DNA of 64,000 bases from Otis tarda (GCA_026413225.1 CM048554.1:53217463-53281462); one strand, 5' to 3'. Shown: positions 1-14,500, counted from the first letter of the stretch. Translations and numbers: made by a program. The notes: a model not told the origin generated them from the sequence alone.

Positions 1-2367
1 CATTTTTAAAGTTGACTAGTAAATTTGTGGGCGATGCAAGCCACAGTGAAAAAGCTTTGAGGAGAAAAATGGTCAAACAGCGTTTTGATTAGTACAAATA
101 TATTTATGAGAGTTGTCTCCCCAAATTCAGTTGGGTGGGAACAGATGGGCTTTTTCACATACTTGCTTGTGTGGCTTTTTGCTGTGCTTCAGATGTTCCT
201 GAGGCACAGGTGTTTCTAGGCAACATTTACTGAATTCCCTAGGGAAAAAATAGCGGCATAGGAAAAGCAAAACTAAAAACTGCCTGACCTAGGAGCTGTG
301 CTGAGTTAGCCTGCTGTCTGGTCCTGCAGTTATTCAAGGCCAAAGAAATGTGCTTATTTATTTATTTGGGCTTTGGGTCAAACTTTTAGGTTATGATCTG
401 CAAAAACAGTGAGAAACCCAAACTGAGCAAAGCCTGAGAGATATGTAAGGCAGCATTGAAAATAAGTTGCTCATCAAATAGTCATAATCATTCAGTCATC
501 TCCATAAGCATGCACAGAACATGGAAAACAAATGCAACAAAGCACATGCATTACATGAAAATCCTGATTTTATAGATATTTTATCCTGCCAAAACCCCCG
601 CATATCCCACAAAAAAATACATGTACGGGAGCAGGGCTTTGTACAGATTTAATCACAGTGTCCGGTCCCAGGTTAGCTGAAAGGAAAAAGAAAGAAGTCA
701 CCTCACCTTTCATAATTCATTAGAAACCAAAGTTAGACACTACAATTGATTCAGAAGAGTACATGACACTTTTTTCATTGCCTTTTCTCTATTTCTCTGC
801 CAGAAAGCTCTTATATCTCAGCTTCTTACAAGATTGTTAAATTACTAGTCAGAAGAACAAACCTTTCAAAATATTTAGAGGTTTTACCTTCTGGATTATA
901 TACCATGGTGATTTAATGCTAACATGCTGCGATGCTGACTACGGCAATTTCATTCATAAGAATTTATAGGCTACTCAGAATATATCCCAAACGCTGATTG
1001 TAATTATCTGACAAGTTGTTCTGCGAGCAGAGGAACCGATGTTGTGTCCGTGTCCCTCAAGCCCCCTCCCATCCCAAGCATCCCATCTCTCCACGTCCTC
1101 CAGTAGCTCCTGGCTGTGGCTGGGGCAGAGCTCCAAACATCGCAGCCATTGCCACCAGTGCCACACAAAACTTTCAATGGGTTCCACGTACAAAAACAGT
1201 AGGGACAAAAGAAGAAACAGCTGGTTAATTGTCCTGGTAGAGAGAAGCTTTCTTTTCCTGATGCTTTTGGAAATCTGTTTATTCTCGCTGCTATTCAAAA
1301 AAAGACAGGTTTGCTGCAGCTTTAGGCACCTGTTGTAGACCAGGATCACAGGTCTTTTGCAATTCATGGGTATTTGCCTTTGACGTCAGTAGTTAAAGGA
1401 TCCTTATTGAAATCTTTAGGATCTCTGCTTGCTCCTGTTTGTACTCATATAGGACATGTTGATGGTTATACCTCCTATGCCTGATCACAGGTATGTACAC
1501 ATAACAGCATTACAAACAGGAAAATCCCAGCTGAGACTATACAATTTACAGTTGCACCATATCTGTGCTCTGCTTTACTACAAGGTAACAAATCCTGAAG
1601 AAAAAGACACGACAGCAAAAAAGGGAGTACAGTGGGATGAAATTCTGTTTTCTCACCCTGGAATCGCTCTCTGGAGCTGAAGTAAGTGGATTTACACTCA
1701 AGTAGATTAGAGCAGATTTAGTTCCTAGACTGTCACCCATATCTACCTCTTATCTCATGACTGTCATGGTTGCCCTATACTGTTTAAAACTGTCGATGGA
1801 TGATACCTCCATTTAACACTGCACACAGATCTGTAACTTCAACTGTACAACAGTGAGGTTTTAGCTGCTGCTGAATTTGTCCTCTACTTTGGTTCTTTAA
1901 GAAAAAAAGATGTTCCTAGCCCTAGCGTTTTCCTTAGCGGCCTCCATAGTGCTGCTCACTCACATTAGCAGTAATTTCACTTCACCTCTGATCGAGCAAT
2001 GTCTTGAATGGCTTTAAAGAAGGAAAAATAAAAAATTGCTTCTGATCTTACTAATAGTAGAGCAAATCAGAAACCTCCTCATAAGTTGTTAGAGTTCCTC
2101 CAATGGAAAACTACCATTAAGCCAACTCCTAGGATGGGAAATAGTAGCTAACGACACACTACTGATGGGAAAGAGAATGATCTCACACACCTGCACCTTG
2201 CTTCTAGCAGTCGTAGAAAATAGTGCTGGAAAGAACCCCAAGAGGTCCTCTGTGATGTTTCTACATCTTTGATAGGTGATTCTGTGGTTTCCCACAGAAG
2301 CTCATGCCATTCACTGTGCATATGGAAAACAGATTATTCCCACCATCTTTGCAGCTGCTCTCTATGC

Positions 2368-2405
2368 AGTAGCTGAAGACTTCAGCTGAAGTAGCTGAAG
2401 ACTTC
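2368..2405 (+). repeat. 16-bp direct repeat, period 22
   Basis: AGTAGCTGAAGACTTC occurs at 2368-2383 and 2390-2405, separated by AGCTGA, at the edge of the CR1 relic. Confidence 0.8.
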
Positions 2406-2790
2406 TTACTTCAGTCTCCTCCAGAGTAACATCCCTGGTTCCTTCAGTATTTTCTTATATGTCATTTTTTCTAGATCTTTAATCATTGTCCTTTGCCTTC
2501 TTCTAGGCTCTCATCAGTCAGTTTAGATCTCTTTGAACTACAGTGCAAGAAGCTGAACACCAAAACTTGAAGCAAAATGCCAGTGTACCCTACTAGATGT
2601 GGCTGCCTTTGTAGGGAACACGGTCCTAGGCATGTGTCTGGAAGACAGCATCATAGGTCTTCTGATCTAAGTGGCTTTATTTTCAGGCTCTGCAGTATCT
2701 ATATCACCTCTGGCTGTTACATTGCACATCCACCTGTGATAACCATTCTGGAGTCACCGTAAGCTCTTATTTCTTGGTTTTCAGGACCAA
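2400..2790 (-). mobile_element. Probable ancient CR1 relic
   Basis: The plus strand has TTTTCTAGATCTTTAATCAT, TGTCCTTTGCCTTCTTCTAG and AAGAAGCTGAACACCAAAAC, resembling antisense CR1 sequence (CTAGACCTTTAATCATTCTT, TTGCTCTTCTCTGGACCCTC, GTGCCCAGAACTGGACAC). It is strongly diverged and its ends are uncertain. Confidence 0.5.
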
Positions 2791-5700
2791 TTTTTGTCAA
2801 TAATTCTAAAATAGAAGAGTTCCCACACTCTGAGAAACTGAATTGGTTAATGCCCTGAGACTGTGTCTCTCCTCACTGAATTCTCACGGTATTTAGATTG
2901 GCCCTGCTCTCCATTGGAAAGTTTGCTGCTAGCTTTGTTTATCAGAGACTGCAATAATTAATTTTCTATTAATTTCCTGTGACAATGGATTAACCTATTT
3001 AAGGATCTGAGGGAAGATTTCAGCTGTGAAAAGCAGAACCATAGAGAGGATTGCCAATGTGGGCACCAAGGGAAAGAGAGTCTGCTGCCTGCTCAGAGAA
3101 TCCATGAGTGGGCATTTCAATGAAAAGTGCATCTGAAAACCAAGGCTTCATGTCATGCTCAATTGCCTGGAATTACAGACTGGAAAGTTAAAGGTTGTTC
3201 ATAGCCACCAATAAAATAAAAGTTTCTATGCATAACAGAAGAAATATTTGACCACTGTACAGTATTTCTAGGAGAAATAATCTGCAATCTCATTCAAACT
3301 GCAGAAGGAGGAAATCCACTAAAACAAATCACATTATAGTGTTTATGCTTATATCTTGCATAAATGTCTTGCTTTCTATAAAGTTCAACTCTGATGAGAA
3401 GGAAAGCTGTGGGAGGAATGATTATGTGCTTGTTTTCATAGAAACGATCCACCAGTTTCAGAAGCGTGTTTGAAAGATACCAGCTCTGACATCAGCTCAC
3501 TACACTCATTTTCTTCTACAAATACCTGTCTTGAGATAAATCTGAAAGTGCTTTAATCTCTTAGGAAAATGAACAAAATCAATTGTAAGATGGTAAGTGT
3601 TATGTTGAAAACTCAACAAGATAAGGAATGGCATCCTTTTGTGGCAATATTTGGGTTTATGTCTTGTTTGGGGTGCAGCCACTGAAGAATCTGATCTATC
3701 ACAGCAAAGTGGGTATGTCATCCTCTGTGAAGCAGTCTGACATGCACTCGTTGTGAGAGAGAAGCCAGCAAGCTGCTGATTCTCTCTCTTCACTCTCTTC
3801 CCACTCTCTAAAACATAATAGCAAAAAAACCCCTACCCAGATCCCAAAACTAAACAAAACACGGATGTAGTTCTACATTTAACTTAAGTAAGGATTTGTT
3901 TAAAACCTTACAAGCTGTCATATCCAGCAGCACTGAAAAGCCTAAAACAGAAAACATAAAAAAGAAACCGTAACTCACATCCAGGTACGAAAGGATGCTG
4001 TTATGCATGTATATGCTGTTCACTAACACTTATTCAAATAACTTCTGAAAACACTGCCCCACATTCTACTGTGAATCCCAGCACAAAGAGTAAAAAGGTT
4101 ACTTCATATATATCTCAACAATCTCATCTAGTTGAGCTTGAAGAGAATAAGATATTTTCTAGGTATCTTGGACAGACTATTGAAAATTGTGTTATTAGGC
4201 ATCTTGGAAAATTTTAACTTTTTCCCTCTTCATCTTTAATATGTTGTCTACAACAAATAATGAAGATCTCATCCTCCCTAGTGCTGAGATCTTAGTCTTC
4301 TCCTAGATAATGCCCTGCAGATTTCCTTGACTGGGAGATAAGTCTCCAGCATCTTGTGGTGTGTATCACTGTTCCCACTGCTATGAGGATACTCACAGTG
4401 TACATGAACGTTTTTCTGTGTTGTAGCAGGGAATCTGAATAGTTCAGTACTCAGACCATTTATTTCCTTTCAAAATCTGTATGGCTGATTTATATGGCAC
4501 AGAACAAATATTTTACATTTAAATAGAGTAAACAGGGAATGCCACAGTGGGATGGTGAAATGAATTTGTTTTTGTAACAGGAACGTTGTTTGTTACAATC
4601 ATTTCAACAGAAAGATAAATGGATGAGCTTGCATGTTATTAATTCCTTTTCATTGTGGAAAATCCTAGTGCAATTGAGAACGTGTTTTACTTTGCCTTTA
4701 TATAATGAGCTTGAGCTTTCTTTAGTTGAATCCCTAAATAGCAGGGGAACTCAGTTCAACTGAACTGGCCATGCTGAGTCATAACAGTTCAAAAATTGAG
4801 CAGGCAGAAACCTAATTATCCCCTGACCCTCACCATAGATCAAGTCTCTCTGGGCCAAGGTTGGTGGGTATGACTAAATGATGGAGGAAATCTTATCCAT
4901 TGAGATCCTTCTAGCTAGTTACTGCTCTAGGGGTCAAGTAATGGTCCCAAACTCCAGTTTTCACATTGCCTCCTGCAATTTCAAAGTAACTAGACGTAAT
5001 CTGGACAGATATCCTTCTTACACCACGGCATAGGGCAAATTACATCTGCTTTATCCACTAAATTTGCAGCCAAGAGGAATAATGTACTTAAAACTATCAA
5101 ATTAGCGTGGCTGCATTTTCAAGGGCCATGTATGTAACATGCAAGGCTAATGACATCAGGAAAGCAGTTCCCTGTAAACCAAATACTTCAAAGTGCTTGT
5201 GCCTCCTTGTGGGTGTTCAACAGGTGGATCAGGCTCATTTGCAGAAATCATCTCTTCTCTCTCTTCGACATTGATCACCAGACCTGGCATACAACCCAGC
5301 ACTTACAGCAAGACTGATGTACTTCCAATGACTTCCTTGTGGTCTGGACACTTCTGTAAGCAAGACCCTAAGAAAGAGAATCACTGACCTTGAGAAACTT
5401 CAGACCCTGTAGATGACATGTCTGGAAGATGTGGAGGCAGCTTTGAGTAGAGTCTGGGCATAAAGTCAAGTAAAGCACTCTCTGAACTACTCTTTATATG
5501 GGCCTACTCAAGAAAACGTGTGGCTGTTTCTAAAGGTGGGAGTCTTGAGCCACATCACTCAGTCCAGCAGCCTGGATGCTGCCTCTGTCACACAAAAGAG
5601 CAGAGTGGAGCACCAGCAGAGGTGGTGAATGCCACTGGGAGTGGTTTGTACAGTACATCTTTGTAGCCCTCGCTTAGGAAGGAGGGAACACACTCTACTC

Positions 5701-8700
5701 AAGCTCCAACCTGCATAGCATACAGATATGGTGTTATCTCTCTGCAGAATTTAATAATACAGATCTATTTCATTAACCCAGGCTTCCAGAGAGGTCTGAA
5801 CACCAGGCGAGTTATCTCATACCCACCCACACAAGAACAACTATATATACTCTGGCCACATCAAACGTGAGGAAAATGCTAACTTCTGAACAAAGACCTT
5901 GAGCCAACCCACTTATTTACCACAGAAACTGATGGTAGTTTCCTGGTCATCTAGCTTTTCACTAGGAGTCTGACTCAAGAAGTAGCAAAAAACTGTTCTT
6001 CACTTGGACATGTAATGACAAGACATAATGACAAAATGATACAAACATCTTCAGGAGAGGAGCTGAAGGTGTTGCTTACTAATTTTGTCTGCAAAGTGAT
6101 TTTGTGCTCATACCTGAGGTACACAGGCATATGGAAACAGTAGAGTATTAGCAAGATCGTCATTCGAACCTAATGGCTTCATGAAGCTCAGTGCAGAAGA
6201 GTAAGTTTTGTGATTGAAATTTTAGATGACACAAAATAGAAGAGTGTGAGCAAGAAAAGAAAAACATAAGATTAAAAACTTCCTCTTGCTTAGCTATCCC
6301 TTCAGATTCCTCTCTCTTTAACCTTAATTAGCTGATTAACTTCTCATGGGTGTCCTGGGATAAGTAAGGCTAGAGGACAGATTTGGAGACTGATCAATCT
6401 ACATTGGGGGACCATCCAAGCATCCTGATGTGTTCTGCTGAAGGTCTGAGAAGGTGTTAAGATCCTTGAGAGAAAAGCAGACAAACAACATTTCAGATCT
6501 GAAGTAGATCGCTGAAATCCCACCTCAGAAAAAAGTATTTTCCAACACTCCAGCAGTTTCCTAAGATGTCTATGATATCTGGCACAGGACGTAGATCGCT
6601 AAGCCTCACTCCTAAAGGTCAGTGACCATTAATTAAAATTTCACTGCATACCCATCTTTTGAAGGATGTCTTCTCAGCTTGCCATCTGGAAGTTTAATAA
6701 CAGACAGATTTGCAGGCTGTGCTGCAACACTCAGATCCAAAGTTGAATTTCAAACACTTCTGAGTGCAGCAGCTGTTCAGATCTGCATTTTAGTATGGCT
6801 CACAGAGAAAGGGCCCCTTCTGAAATTTTGAGTTCACTGTCAAGGCTTTAACAGGGACTGATTCCAGTGCTGGAGGTGCTAATAATGACAACTCTAATGC
6901 TGGACATGTAAATAATAACCAAGGGTAATGTGAAAGGACAACAAGGTATTCTCTGTGGCCATCTGGGTGGACAGAGAAACTGAGTCTCCTGGATGGACAC
7001 CACCTGAAGCCACTTTGACAAGCAAAGAGCTTCAGCCAATATTTGCTACCATCTTCCCTCATGTGACGTTGAGTCTCAGGCTTGGAATTCAAGTACAAGT
7101 AATAACACAGGCAGGTTACAGCTTCACTTTTAGCATCAGAGAGAGAAGGATTAGCAAAAGCTTCCTGTACAATCAACTTCTATAGCTTCTCTGTGACTCT
7201 TTTGAATGTTTGGGGGGAATTGCTAATGATACATTAACAGCTATGACACTGGAAATACATAACCCCTGGGATGGCATTCATAAGCATGCTTAACCTAAAC
7301 TCCTTTGATGGTGTCGGCTTTCTCTTTTCCGAAGAACGTCCCACTTCATTATCTCTTTTAGCTTAAATAACTGGTGCTTGCTTGTGCCTGGCATTTGTAA
7401 AGGTCTCAAAACCAACAAGTCTTGTGCCTTAATATTGGTGTGTGGCTCTGACTTGCTCTTAAGACCTCAACTGATTTAACCACTCTTTACATCCAAGCCA
7501 CTGCCTAAGAGGAGCAGAGGAGCACAGTGACATATAAGCTAGAGATGCTGTTCATACTTGGAAATACATTTTCCATACTTGGAAAATGATGTTGCATTCT
7601 GCACCCCATAACCCACATAGGGCTGTAGTCTTTTACCACGCATAGATTATCAGCCACTGAAGGGCAAAGGCACTTGATCAAGCAGAGCTGTCCCATGTGC
7701 ATAGAGTCTTGTTTCCTGGTAACATGCTGCAGCCTATATAACAGAAAAACAGCATACAGAACTCTAGGCAATATCCCTGGAGAGGAAAAATTTGCAGCTA
7801 GAGAAAAGGCTGTTGTTTGGTACAATATTCTGGCACTGCTTAGCATTTTGTTCTAGTTCTGTTTGGGAAGACATCTCGTGATGGAGAATGTCTCACCTTA
7901 CCAGTGATGGACAGCAGCTGCTGCACAGCAATGGGAGGTCTTCAGCTGCACTGGGAATAATTTGAAGAGATGAGAGTTAATTAGTTCAGAGTAAACCAAG
8001 AAGGGATCTGATTAGCTGGAGTACTAAAAGCCAGTTACTTCCAGGACACAGCTAAATGGCTTTACAAAGCTAAGAAAAGACAGCATCTGATAGCTTTTCC
8101 AACAGATGACCTCTGATCACTAAAAAAATGACTTCTTCTTGCCCTCTCCCAGAAAATTTATTTTTCTGGATGAGGGCAGATTTGCGAGTTTTAGGGTTTT
8201 TTTAATAGATAATTTCTGCAAGGGCTTGTAAGATACCCAGCTACTTATGAGCAGGATCTAATGTGGAAAAATCCTCATCACCGTGAACCAGGTTTTTTGG
8301 AGAACCACTCTTAGAAGCAAGCTGATCTTCCTTGCAAAGTCAAGTTGTCCCTTCTTCAAGTGAAGTTTTCTCTCAGGCAACCTGGCCACCCTGAGAACAG
8401 CATCAGGTCAGTCTCCCACCAGCTGGTCGGCTCTTCTCTGCCAAGATGAAACTGTCTTGTATATAACTAAGAACCTAATAATTTCCTTCCCATGGTTGCA
8501 CATTAAAATGTCTAAGAACTCTGCTTGTGGAGTTGGCCCATAGCTGAAACATTAAGAAGTGCATTTCTGGACATTCAAAAACATGCAATAGCTTGTATAA
8601 CATTTCTATTTTAAAAAGGGCACTCAAGGAGGCAAAGCTAAGAATGTGAGCAAGAAGTGGACCAGCTGTGGGCTGATGTGCGGCTGCTTCTGTGGCTGCT

Positions 8701-9089
8701 AACACTCAATTCCAGCTGGATCTGTCAACTCCTTTCTTGTAAGCATGCTGTCAATGCAAATTGACAGGAATCCCCGGGATTCGAGCCTCAGAATGTATTC
8801 CCTTTTGCAATATTAATTGTTCACAACAGGACAGGTGTCGCAAGAGAGGATGTTTGACTAATTGCATATCAAATTGCACTCAAGCCAAAAACCAGTCCCA
8901 GAAGAGGCAGTATGTAATTTCAGATAGGGTGAAATAGAATCATGTGAATGCATGAACTCAGCCACTTAGGTTCTGCTTAAATCCTCACTGTAAATATTCA
9001 GCAGAATTTGCAAGTCCGTAAGTTGATGCTCTGCATGAATGTGAATTGCATCCATAGCATGTATGGAACTGTGTCTTGTATAATTCATG

Positions 9090-9595
9090 AAAATAGCCAC
9101 ACGGGGTCATAGCAAAGGTTCGTTTAGCTCAGTGTCCTGTCTCTGAGTCTGAACAGTGAAAGATGTGTAGGAAAAAAGCATAAGAAATGGGATAAGCATA
9201 GCATGCTCCTTCCTCTGCTGTATGCTGTCTACTAACAGGCACTAGTTCAGGGATTTCTGGAGGCTGTTCCTGCTTCCCAGAGCTTAGTGGCCTGTGAGAG
9301 AACTTTCTTCCCTGCTTCTGTCTAATTGCTTCCTCAGCTCATTCATACTTGTGATATCCAAAGCATCCTGTGGCAAGGAGCTGCATAATTTAGTTATCTA
9401 TTGTGTGCAGATGTTTTTCCTTTCATTTATTGTGATTAATAATTTCATGTGTTGCCTGCTAATTCTTGTCTTAGAAGAAAGAGCTAACAATATTTCCCTA
9501 CTCATTTCTGCAATTTTCACTTCCTCCTATAGATTGCTGTATATTACTTGGAGAAAATTAAGCCTTGAACTGACTCATCTCAAATATTAAGATGA
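9090..9595 (-). mobile_element. Ancient amniote CR1-type LINE relic
   Basis: The plus strand contains diverged blocks of an old antisense CR1-type repeat common in reptiles and birds: ACACGGGGTCATAGCAAAGG, TCAGTGTCCTGTCTC, CATCCTGTGGCAAGGAGCTG, then TAATTCTTGTCTTAGAAGAA and ACAATATTTCCCTACTCATT. Many indels show great age. The open frame at 9294-9590 is a by-product of this repeat. Confidence 0.65.
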
Positions 9596-11089
9596 TAAGA
9601 GAGCACATCTATTTGTTAACTTCCAGCTGTGTATTTATAGTGGGCCTGTTCTGAATTCCAGGTACAAGAAATGGTCTCTCTATAGTGAGGCTTTGAATAT
9701 AAATTACAGCATGAACCCGCCTCCAGCATTATTATCCATTGGGCTACTGGGATTTAGAAACTCCTTGTATCTTGTCTGATTTCTATGGCCATTCTCAAAG
9801 TCTGTTATTTCTATGCTTTGTACCAGATCTGTAAGTATAAGGTTATGCTTTGAGTTACCTTCAAAGATAGACAGCAATTCAATGAAAATCTCTCCATGTT
9901 CAGACACCGAGGTTTCAGCAGACCCCCAGATGTGAAGACCAAAAAGAACCCCAAAACCTTGGATCTGACTGAAACAGAAGAACAACCCTGTTTCCCCTTT
10001 CTCCTTGTCTTCACATGTAACGTCGTGCAAAGTGCTGCCTTGAAGGTCTCCCTCTGCATGTGTTCCACCCATCATTGGTTTCTCCATCTTATTCAAAATC
10101 TCACATGTAATGTACCAGATGCATCCTCCTCATTGCTCATGGCCCTCCTCATTGGGCAACAGTAATTTTTCCTTTCTTAAGGTACAGCCATATTCATACA
10201 TCAATTCTCCACCTTCATGCCAGAAATTCTCCCCTTGCTTCTTGTTTTCAAAGCCCCTTATACAAAATGCACAATGGGTATGAAATGACAGAAAATCAGA
10301 GCACCTCTGTTTTATTTTGCTGTGCAAAAGAACAAGCCTCGAGTTTTGAGGTCCCTAGCTCTCAGCAGCCTCATACCTTTGTTTCTGTTACACATGTTTT
10401 TCCCCTTCCCATGTCTGAATTTGTCTGCAAGTCCTGCAAGAACCAGTCTGTGCTTAGAGAGCAGCCTCACAGCAGAAAGGGCCAATAAGGATGCACTGGC
10501 ATTCTTGGTGGTTCACAAACCCCCTCTGCTCCCTAAGTGGCACCGTGAGACCCTCCCTCCCTGCCTCCTGCACAAGCTCACTCCACTTGTCGCACATCCC
10601 TGGCACCCCGGCAGAGCCAGAGGTGGGTGAAAGGCAGCCATTCTCACCTCTGCGTGGCCCTCCATCAGCCTCTCCAGGCTCCTGGCGCTGAATGTCCTCC
10701 ACTGGGCAAGAGAGAAGGAGTGGAAGAAAGTGAGCAGTGATGCCTCTGCGGCTCAGCTGGAGGGCCAGTGCTGGGGGACAGAGTCCAGACCAGAGAGATG
10801 CTCACAGCATGGCAGTGGCTCAGCTCCTTCTCCAGGAATTTGAGCAATGGCAGATGGGTCACTCGGGCTCTCTTTGCTTCTTCTAGTGTCTTGTGCATCG
10901 GAAGGGACGGGGAGAGAGCTGGGTGAGCCACAAGCTGCCTCTTCTCTCTTGTCAGACAGCTCTGCCCAAGAGCTGCCTCCAGCTGTGGAGACACCTCTCC
11001 CCAGCTGTTCAACATTCTGAGTCCAATGTAAACTGGGAGGGGCCCTGGTGGCACACTGGGCTGGGGGTTCTCCCCAGTATGGCCATATC
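9596..11089. other. Intergenic, ending in a GC-rich patch
   Basis: 9.6-10.4 kb is plain intergenic sequence. About 10.45-11.09 kb is clearly richer in G+C and open in several frames on both strands. This includes the 225-codon minus-strand frame at 10753-11430, whose first third is the CR1 relic. The remainder has no family resemblance I know, so I call no gene. Confidence 0.5.
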
Positions 11090-11560
11090 TGTCTTGCACT
11101 GGGGAGCCCAGAGCAGGACACGGCAGAGGAGAAGGACCACCTCCCTCCACATGTTGGGAATACCCCTTGCCTTTGGGGTTCACCGCTGGTTCCTGGCCTC
11201 CAACTAGACTTGGTGCTACTGGTCACCACACTCTGGGCCCGGCCACTCCACCAGTTTTCAATCCACCTCCCTGTCTGCTCAGCCAGCCCATGCTTCTTCA
11301 GCTTCACCATGAGGCTATTCTGGCAGATAGTGCAGAAAGCCTTCCTGAAGTCTAGGTAGACAATGGCCACTGAATTTCTCTCATCTCCCAAGCCAGTCTT
11401 TTCATCATAGAAGGTTATAAAGTTGGGCAAACAGAGTTTCCTTTTCTAAATCTGTGCTGACTCTTAGTTCAAATCACCTTCATGTCCTTCATGTTTCCAG
11501 GATATGCCATGACATTTCCAGTACCTCCATGAATATAGGATCCTCTTTTCTTATCTCATG
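11090..11560 (-). mobile_element. CR1 LINE ORF2 (reverse transcriptase) relic
   Basis: The minus strand encodes FITFYDEKTGLGDERN, VAIVYLDFRKAFCTICQ, HGLAEQTGRWIENWWSGRAQ and SSTKSSWRPGTSGEPQ. These match the CR1 reverse-transcriptase region (FYDExTxLVDEGxA, VYLDFSKAFDTV, WIxNWLxGRAQRV, SSWRPVTSGVPQG). The YLDF motif is present, but the catalytic YADD part is missing. Homology fades to the left near 11100, with a possible further CR1 piece (TGGGCTCCCCAGTGCAAGA, minus strand) near 11095. It is non-functional. Confidence 0.85.
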
Positions 11561-14500
11561 TAATAATAAGTTCAGGATACCTGGTAATATCTAAAACTGT
11601 TATGGAAACGCTTGTGTGCTTGGCCTTACTTTTGGGTGGGTTTTTTTTCAAACCTCTCCAAGGATGTGACTATGAACACTATAGCGATCATTTAACAAGA
11701 TTTGCGGGCTCTGTCCTCATTAGTCTAAAAAAGAGAGGAGAAGCAGCAGATGCATGCAGAGCAGGCGTTACTGAACAACATGAAGTTAATTTGAGCTTGG
11801 ATGAAGGGAGCCTTTGACTGGCAGCCAGCCCCACATACTAAAGGGCACTGATGTGAACCAGCACATGCAAGCCCTCAGATACACTGCACTGCACATTGCT
11901 GCAGTGACCTTCATTGGAATCTGATTTTGAAACACTCCAAAAAGCCAAGGGTAACTGGAATGGAAATTTCAGATCAACCTGTCATTGTATCCTTTTTAAA
12001 CCTGAATTCACCTTCCATTTGAGACCATGTTTCCTTAAGCTATGTTCACAGCACCCACTATGATAATGTTTGTCCAGGGCATTCTTCCCTTGCAGGCTTT
12101 CTGGAAAATCATCCACATTTTACGGAAAGGGAAAAGAGATACAGGGAGGACTCGCCCATGGTCAGAGTAGGCTGGGGTGGTGGAAATGGCAAAAGCACAG
12201 AAATAATGTGGAAAAGACAGGTTTGGTCTAAACAAGAGGGACTTAAATGATAGTGATATTGGAGGTATTTATAGGGAGTCTGAAATGAAAACACAGTGTC
12301 AAAACTATTTACATTATGTCTTCTTTTTATTCTTAATACTGTCAATGATGTGGCTGAAAAATAGACCTACTCTAACCTTAAATATTGTGCTGTACTTCAG
12401 ATACACTATAGCTGATATTTCCTTAGGGATTTTTAACTTCTGGTTATTATTCCTTACACTTTCTCATCTCCTCTTTCTCCATCTCAATTGAACTGCCATT
12501 CATGACACTACCCACCCCTGAGCAGCCAACATGTCTCTGAGCAGTACTCCCAAAGTAAATTCCACTGAGGTTTAGGAGCACACCTCTTCCTTAATCTACC
12601 CACAACTGCCTCTCTTTATTACAAGAAGATCCAAATACAGTCACTATTTTCAAACAAGCTCATGAACCCTAAGAGGTTGCGTGCAGCATTCTGTACAAAA
12701 TAATTAAAAGAGACAGCCTTCTCCACCTGCATATTTTTTGGCTCAGGGGTAGGTTGAAGTCAGTCCCCTCCCTACACAAGGCTCTGCAACACGCCACAGC
12801 TCTGTCCAGCACAACAGGACTTCCCAAGGAGTACCTGGGACTGGCTAGTGCTGCTGCATGTAACAGTCTGGTACACAGTGGGGAAAGAAAACCCATTTTG
12901 CTGAAAAGAACCAAAGATACAGACTTCAACTGTGAGGTGCTTTGAGTCCTCTTGCGGGGCACTTATGCCAACAGCAACAGTTTGGAGTCAACAGTGGTGC
13001 ATGTCTTACCCTCAGACCCTTCGTAAGACCACAGAGGTTTGAATACAGACTCCAGAGCCAAGCTGCAAGGCTGACACTGTCTCCGCTTGCTTGGGTAGAT
13101 CTGTCTCAGCCACAGACGATATGGCAAAAATCTCATATGTAAAAAGATAAAAGCACATGAAAACTATGCGGCCCAGGGAGGAGAAGAATGAGAAAGGCTC
13201 TCTGTAATGCTGCAGACAAGACCACTGTGCCTGTGCAGAGCAGCTTAGAAAAAAAAAAACATACATTTTAAATTAGTCCCTTGGCAAATGTATGGTTTGT
13301 GTTCAGTCCTACTGCATGGGACACAAAGCATCAGCGTGGACCCTGTAGTTCCTCAGGGCACTCTGTAAAAGAACCATTTGGCGAATGTCCCAAATGTATG
13401 TTAGCAGCTAGAGAGAAGAAGTCAGAGCTGAGGGTCACAGCATCTCTCTGTTTCAGTTTTTTTTCCTGATGCAGAGAGCCTGGGGATTACATGAGCTAGA
13501 ACACAAGTTAGAGTAGCTCCTAGCACTGTTTCAGTTTCCAGTTTGGACTGTTCAGGCCTCCCGTGAACTCAAAAATCAGTGTGATATAAGTGTTGAGAGT
13601 TTGTTGATTTGCATAACTTCAGGGACTTTGGTAAAAGCATGTTATCTTGAAAACCTTTCCCCAACCTTGAAGTAAAAGTCTTTATTACAGTGTAGGCTTA
13701 GCTAACCATGCAATGCCTCTGTGGATATGTCTTTCAACTAAGGCAATACATAGAGGTGAAATAAGTGTAAAGTGACCTTGCCTGGAGAAAGTCAGTCTTA
13801 TTAAAAACAAACCTGAAAGAGAACATTTCCTTTTGCCAATACTTTCTTGTCATGGGACAACATGTGTTTCTCTATTATGTCTGTGTAAGACACAGAGTTT
13901 TCATACTTCATCTGGGCAATAAAGATAGTAATTTAATCGTTATGGTAAATAACTACTTTCCCTCCCATAAACTCTTTGCTCTCATCAACTCTTACACTGT
14001 CCTGCTTACATTAATCATCACCAAATTCTTTCTGGGGAGACACTGAAACCTATTTCCTTTGACTAGAGACTGGAGTCCATAATTCACAGCTGCTACTATC
14101 AACCTTGAATTCAGATCAGACTTTTTGAGAACATCTAATAGCAGTTGCCCATTAAATCATTAGTCTCAGTTATCTTAAATAGATTCAAATGTTACTGGTA
14201 AAACTATAAAGTAAACTGTTGTTGAGAAAGGAAAGATCTCATACTGCAAGTGATAAAACATTGCTAATGAGGCAATGTTTCTTTTTCCTAAGGTGAAAAT
14301 ATGACCGCTGGGAAGATACAAAACCTGAGGAACTTGGGTATGATTCCTTCAGCTCCCTCTGAACTACTGTGCCTCTCGAGCTTTGCCACTCGCTCTTCAA
14401 AGAAAAACAGCTGCAAAATGGGTCAACATTAGTTAACCTTGTGTTTCTCTTAGAGCCCATCGTGATTAAGGGTCTGAAGGGAAAAATCCTTCTTAGCATG

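Larger units (their letters stand above)
1..9089. other. Intergenic, 3' flank of CAPN8 (left part)
   Basis: AT-rich sequence with no frame above about 130 codons and no recognisable protein, RNA or splice-linked exon. Apart from the old CR1 relic at 2.4-2.8 kb and the direct repeat beside it, I see nothing interpretable. Exons of a neighbouring gene such as SUSD4, expected on this side from mammalian synteny, were not seen. Confidence 0.6.

Noticed and set aside
9294-9590. 98-codon plus-strand open frame as a small membrane protein
   Set aside because: Its DNA aligns by eye with an ancient antisense CR1-type repeat; the hydrophobic residues come from T-rich sequence.
11602-11817. 71-codon plus-strand frame with a signal-peptide-like start (METLVCLALLLGG)
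   Set aside because: A short frame with a hydrophobic start is common by chance; the rest has no motif and there is no transcript evidence.
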